Part shown: positions 60,997-64,000 of the stretch, piece by piece
How positions within the stretch are numbered: position 1 is the first letter of the stretch
How the letters are laid out: each line of letters begins with the position of its first letter
Source: an uncultured Collinsella sp.
Lineage (GTDB): Bacteria; Actinomycetota; Coriobacteriia; Coriobacteriales; Coriobacteriaceae
DNA: 64,000 nt
Direction of reading: 5' to 3'
Assembly: GCA_959027945.1 (NCBI GenBank)
Contig: CAUFRO010000005.1
Coordinates: forward strand, 24,258 to 88,257
The notes under the pieces: generated by a model
Databases searched by the model: none
What the model was told of the DNA's origin: nothing
What the model saw: the letters and a program-made list of their open reading frames with translations, nothing else
Program-made: the position numbers and the translations under genes

Positions 60997-62752
60997 ACGT
61001 GTCCTCCACGACCTTACCGCCGTCTTGCACGTAAAAGCACTTCATGCCGTAGTTCTTGCCGTCGTCGGTCACATAGTAGTCAAACGCATCTTGCGTATAG
61101 CCGTCGGAGTTGGTGGCACGCACGCGCACAAAATACTGGCCGGCATCGGGCGCATCGCAGGTCACCTCGGGAAGCAGCACGTCCTCGGCCTTAAAGACCA
61201 CATCGCTTATGGCATAGTCGCGCGCAAGCTCTACAGTGTAGCGAATGTCGCGCGCCTCAAAGTCGTAAGACGCATCCCAGTTAATGCGCAGCTTACCGTT
61301 ATCGATCTGCGGCACGCCGATGTAGAACGGCATGGGCTTTTTAAAACTCTCGCGAAAGCTCTTGTAGTTCTCCTCGATCTCGGAGGGAATCGCCGCGGCG
61401 ATCTGCTCGTATTGGTCCTTGGTGACAGGCAGATTGTCGATATCGGGCGAAGCAAAGACCAGAGATTCAGTCACCTCGCGGTAGTGCTTGATCATCTTGG
61501 CCAGGCGAGTCTCGGTCAAATACGAGCGCAAGTCCTTGACGGCACGGTCGAGTTCGCTGCGGAACGACTTGCTGCGCAACGCGCGGTTAAACAGCACGTT
61601 GCCCCAGTAGTTGCTTGCACCGCGCTCCCAGCTCGCGTAGTCCGAAAACCCGGTAAGAGAAAGCTCCAGCTTACGCAGCATGCCGTCGTTATCCCAATCC
61701 AAAAAGTACCAGGTATTTGAGTTGAGAGGGCTGTACAGATAGCAGTTACGGTTCTGCGTATCGCAGTTGCCCGTCAGGATCTGAAACGCCAGCCAATAGA
61801 CCAGATTCTCGGTATCAAAGTAGGTATCGAGCACATCATCGATCTTTTGCGACTCATCGTTGAGCGCATCGAGCATCTCGATGAGCTTGGTGTGGTCCGA
61901 ATCGCCCTTAATCTCGAGCATGCCCTCAAACGCCGTCTGGTTATAGTCGGGGTCATCCGCCAGCTTAATGGTGTCCTCGTAGCGATGGAAATCGAAGCTG
62001 TTCACCTTGTACAGGTGCCCGCTCTTATCCAGGCCATGTGCCTTAAGCGCCGTCTTGTTGAGCTGCTCCACCTGCGTAAACAGGCCGTAGTCCTCAAAGG
62101 TGTCGTTGGTCTTTTCGGTCTGGTCGCACACCCACAGATGCACAAACTGCGTGCGCAGGCCCATCATCTGGGGAATCCCACGGATAAGGTCGTAGGCCAT
62201 CTTGTTGCGAAAACGCATACCCTCGCCCATGTGCTTGTTGAGCGCAATCGCGCGCTGTTGGCGCCAGGTACCCTTGCCCTTTTTGAGCTCCACCTTGTAA
62301 TTCTTTTGCGAGTTAACACTCGATGTCTGACCGCGCACCTGCACGGTGGCATTGGGCGCTTCCTCGCCATAGCCAACCTCGCCGGCAACCGGGCCGTCTT
62401 CGTCGCCCGCCTGCAGCAGGCCCATAACCTGATAGCGCGTCACGCCCATGTCGGCGTAATCATAAACCGAGTACGAATTGATCTCGGCCCAGCTATGGTC
62501 GGTATTCTCGGAGCTATTGCCGCGCGAGACCGTCAGATACATGGTCACAATGCCCGAGTCGTCGTAGACCTCGTACAGCTCATCTTTATCGCGCAGGTGC
62601 TTAGTCCCGTCCGAGGCCTCGGCCTTTTTGATCTCGTCCTGCTTTTTGACTTTTTTGGTCGAGGAGTCTTCCTGCACCGAGCAGCCCGAAAGCAACAGCA
62701 CACCGGCAGCCGCCTCAAACAGACGGCGGCGAGACATCATTCTATCGGTCAT
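60983..62752 (-). CDS. Lipoprotein CotH family kinase-like protein
   Basis: CotH-domain protein of 589 residues. The N-terminus is a lipoprotein signal (MMSRRRLFEAAAGVLLLSGC). The atypical kinase core is at about 130-500: VQVRGQTSSVNSQKNYKVELKKG (Lys), NKMAYDLIRG, GLFTQVEQLNK, NCDTQNRNCYLYSP, and the metal-binding FLDWDNDGM. The C-terminal 90 residues form a fibronectin-III-like domain (LRINWDASYDF, DAGQYFVRVRATNSDG). CotH proteins phosphorylate proteins in spore coats, but this is from a non-sporulating genus, so another extracellular target is likely. ATG 62752 has GGAGG 5 bases upstream and overlaps the pelG end by 11 bases. Confidence 0.92.
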   Translation of the reverse strand: MTDRMMSRRRLFEAAAGVLLLSGCSVQEDSSTKKVKKQDEIKKAEASDGTKHLRDKDELYEVYDDSGIVTMYLTVSRGNSSENTDHSWAEINSYSVYDYADMGVTRYQVMGLLQAGDEDGPVAGEVGYGEEAPNATVQVRGQTSSVNSQKNYKVELKKGKGTWRQQRAIALNKHMGEGMRFRNKMAYDLIRGIPQMMGLRTQFVHLWVCDQTEKTNDTFEDYGLFTQVEQLNKTALKAHGLDKSGHLYKVNSFDFHRYEDTIKLADDPDYNQTAFEGMLEIKGDSDHTKLIEMLDALNDESQKIDDVLDTYFDTENLVYWLAFQILTGNCDTQNRNCYLYSPLNSNTWYFLDWDNDGMLRKLELSLTGFSDYASWERGASNYWGNVLFNRALRSKSFRSELDRAVKDLRSYLTETRLAKMIKHYREVTESLVFASPDIDNLPVTKDQYEQIAAAIPSEIEENYKSFRESFKKPMPFYIGVPQIDNGKLRINWDASYDFEARDIRYTVELARDYAISDVVFKAEDVLLPEVTCDAPDAGQYFVRVRATNSDGYTQDAFDYYVTDDGKNYGMKCFYVQDGGKVVEDTYEEG

Positions 62753-64000
62753 CAGGACCTCCCCAATGCTTTTGATACAAGCGAACCACCGCGCGCTCAA
62801 ACGCGCCATGCGGCTCGCCCTGCTGACGGCGTTCCTCATAGCGCTGCTCGGCACGGTCGAGCAAGCGGCCCAGCTGTGTAAAGTGACCCGTTTTGTCGGT
62901 CGCCACAATGGGCTGCTGGCTCAGGATACGATACGGCAAGTTGGCGGTATAGGTATCGAGCCGCAGCAGCGCCACGATAAAAAACACCGCCGCACCCAAC
63001 AAAAAGCCAAAGCCGTAAAACTGCTGCGACAAAAGCAACGACACCGCAGTCGCCAGCCCGGCCACACCGGCAAACAGGCCCGAAGCCAGCACGGCCCCCT
63101 TATAGTCGGTAAAGTACAGCAAGATGAGCATCACCGTATTGCCCACGGCATACAGGCCATAGCCCACGCACAGCGTGCGAAAATACCCGTGCATAAGGTT
63201 GTTAAAGCCCAACGGCAGGGCCGACAGCACCGTGGTCTCGAGCGAAATGACCGCCGCGGTCACAAACAGCTGCTTGAGCGCACAAAAGCGCAGTTCGCTG
63301 TTAAGCGTGGAGAGCATCTCCTCCTCGGCCACCACAATGTCGCCTACCACGCCGCCGTCATTGAACAGGCTGTAGTAGTCGCGGTAGCGCGGATAGAAGT
63401 TGACCTCGACCGAGACCACAAAGTTGACGGTCGTGACCAGGATCGTCAAAAACGCGATGAGCGCCGGCACATCGTAGTAGGGCGCACCATAAAACAAGCC
63501 CTTGACCTGCACGCCAATAGGACCGGCCCAAATAATCACCAGGTGCGCAAAGAGCCCCAGATTGGTTAACAGGCCCGTGAGCGCCAGCGGCATAAACTGA
63601 TCGAGCCACTGCAAAAAGGGCCAGGGGCTGCGGTCGCTCTGAGGAAAATACCGGTACAGCAGTACCACGTCCCAGGCGAGCATGACGCCGTAGCCCAGAG
63701 CAATTGATGCCAACAGGCCCTCGACCGGCGGCAGTCCCAGCGCCAGCGCGGTCAGGGCGCACAGGCACGCCACGCCAATGGCAGCCGCAAAGCTGCACAG
63801 GATGCCGCGGTAATCCTTGATGGCCGTGAGGTAACTCATACCGTTCCAGTTGACGATCATAATGTTGAACAGCCACAGGCATAGCAGCCCCTGCAGCAAC
63901 GTGGCGCCCGAGAACAGCAGAAAGACGCCGTAGAGCACCGTGCCCGCAACGAGCATGACAGCATTGGAGCCCCAAAACGAGGGCAGAATCTCGTCCTCGC
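62742..64000 (-). CDS. pelG: PelG-like exopolysaccharide transporter, 5' part outside window
   Basis: Polytopic membrane protein; the frame is open to the right edge, giving 419 residues without the start. Ten or more hydrophobic segments are visible, for example VAGTVLYGVFLLFSGATLL and LLCLWLFNIMIVNWNGM. Motifs GPIGVQVKGLFYGAPYYDVP and SVEVNFYPRYRDYYSLFNDGG are typical of PelG, a flippase-like (MOP fold) exporter of Pel polysaccharide in Pel systems; the C-terminal 60 residues are cytoplasmic and charged (LDRAEQRYEERRQQGEPHG). The next gene upstream, likely pelF, lies beyond the window. It overlaps cotH by 11 bases. Confidence 0.9.
   Translation of the reverse strand, partial: EDEILPSFWGSNAVMLVAGTVLYGVFLLFSGATLLQGLLCLWLFNIMIVNWNGMSYLTAIKDYRGILCSFAAAIGVACLCALTALALGLPPVEGLLASIALGYGVMLAWDVVLLYRYFPQSDRSPWPFLQWLDQFMPLALTGLLTNLGLFAHLVIIWAGPIGVQVKGLFYGAPYYDVPALIAFLTILVTTVNFVVSVEVNFYPRYRDYYSLFNDGGVVGDIVVAEEEMLSTLNSELRFCALKQLFVTAAVISLETTVLSALPLGFNNLMHGYFRTLCVGYGLYAVGNTVMLILLYFTDYKGAVLASGLFAGVAGLATAVSLLLSQQFYGFGFLLGAAVFFIVALLRLDTYTANLPYRILSQQPIVATDKTGHFTQLGRLLDRAEQRYEERRQQGEPHGAFERAVVRLYQKHWGGPDDR

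Overview
The window looks like a chromosome segment of a Coriobacteriia member, most likely a Collinsella-like gut actinobacterium. This is inferred from the GC-rich DNA, an actinobacterial housekeeping gene order (coaD, SepIVA-like gene, DUF177, rpmF, plsX, acpP, rnc, smc, ftsY, ffh), an actinobacterial-style ileS T-box, and fermentative, sugar-importing accessory genes. No phage, complete insertion sequence, CRISPR array or rRNA was seen. About 57 protein genes, one tRNA and one decayed gene were found. Nearly all genes lie on the minus strand; only gldA, the cobO remnant, a DUF134 regulator, a lipoprotein and a ModE-like regulator are on the plus strand.

Layout. 1-3.7 kb: AI-2E-type exporter (cut by the left edge), sigma-B/F-type sigma factor, degenerate RsbW-like protein, DUF948 protein, RarA. 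3.8-8.6 kb: dGTPase-like HD protein, lone prepilin peptidase, GT2 glycosyltransferase, rluD, lspA. 8.6-12.1 kb: hairpin repeats, ileS and its T-box leader. 12.2-20 kb: gldA (+), DUF523, ftsH, a cobO pseudogene (+), MATE pump, SpoU-type rRNA/tRNA methyltransferase, dfrA and thyA. 20.2-21 kb: DUF134-NifX-type fusion regulator (+) flanked by twin palindromes. 21-36 kb: one long minus-strand core block from an Asp23 protein and FakA through recG, rsmD, coaD, sepIVA-like, DUF177, rpmF, plsX, acpP, rnc, smc, ftsY to ffh, serving lipid synthesis, chromosome condensation and protein targeting. 36-48 kb: tRNA-Asn, rpoD, and the rimP-nusA-infB-rbfA-nrnA-truB-ribF-dnaG translation/replication operon. 48-55 kb: lipoprotein (+), leuS with a striking inverted-repeat leader, guaB of the protozoan-like type, ModE-like regulator (+), a PLP-fold protein lacking the PLP lysine. 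55-59.3 kb: sucrose-type PTS, GH32 hydrolase and LacI regulator with three matching operators. 59.5-64 kb: pelG-cotH-vtc-DUF4956, a Pel-like exopolysaccharide export locus carrying a lipoprotein CotH kinase and a VTC polyphosphate polymerase domain (cut by the right edge).

The points most worth a second look are the pelG/CotH/VTC/DUF4956 set; five genes whose ribosome-binding site sits directly behind an intrinsic terminator; several families of intergenic hairpin repeats, one with compensatory stem changes; the twin-operator DUF134-NifX gene; the Tritrichomonas-like IMP dehydrogenase; the lysine-less Cys/Met-family protein; and the NusA with a small Cys/His tail.
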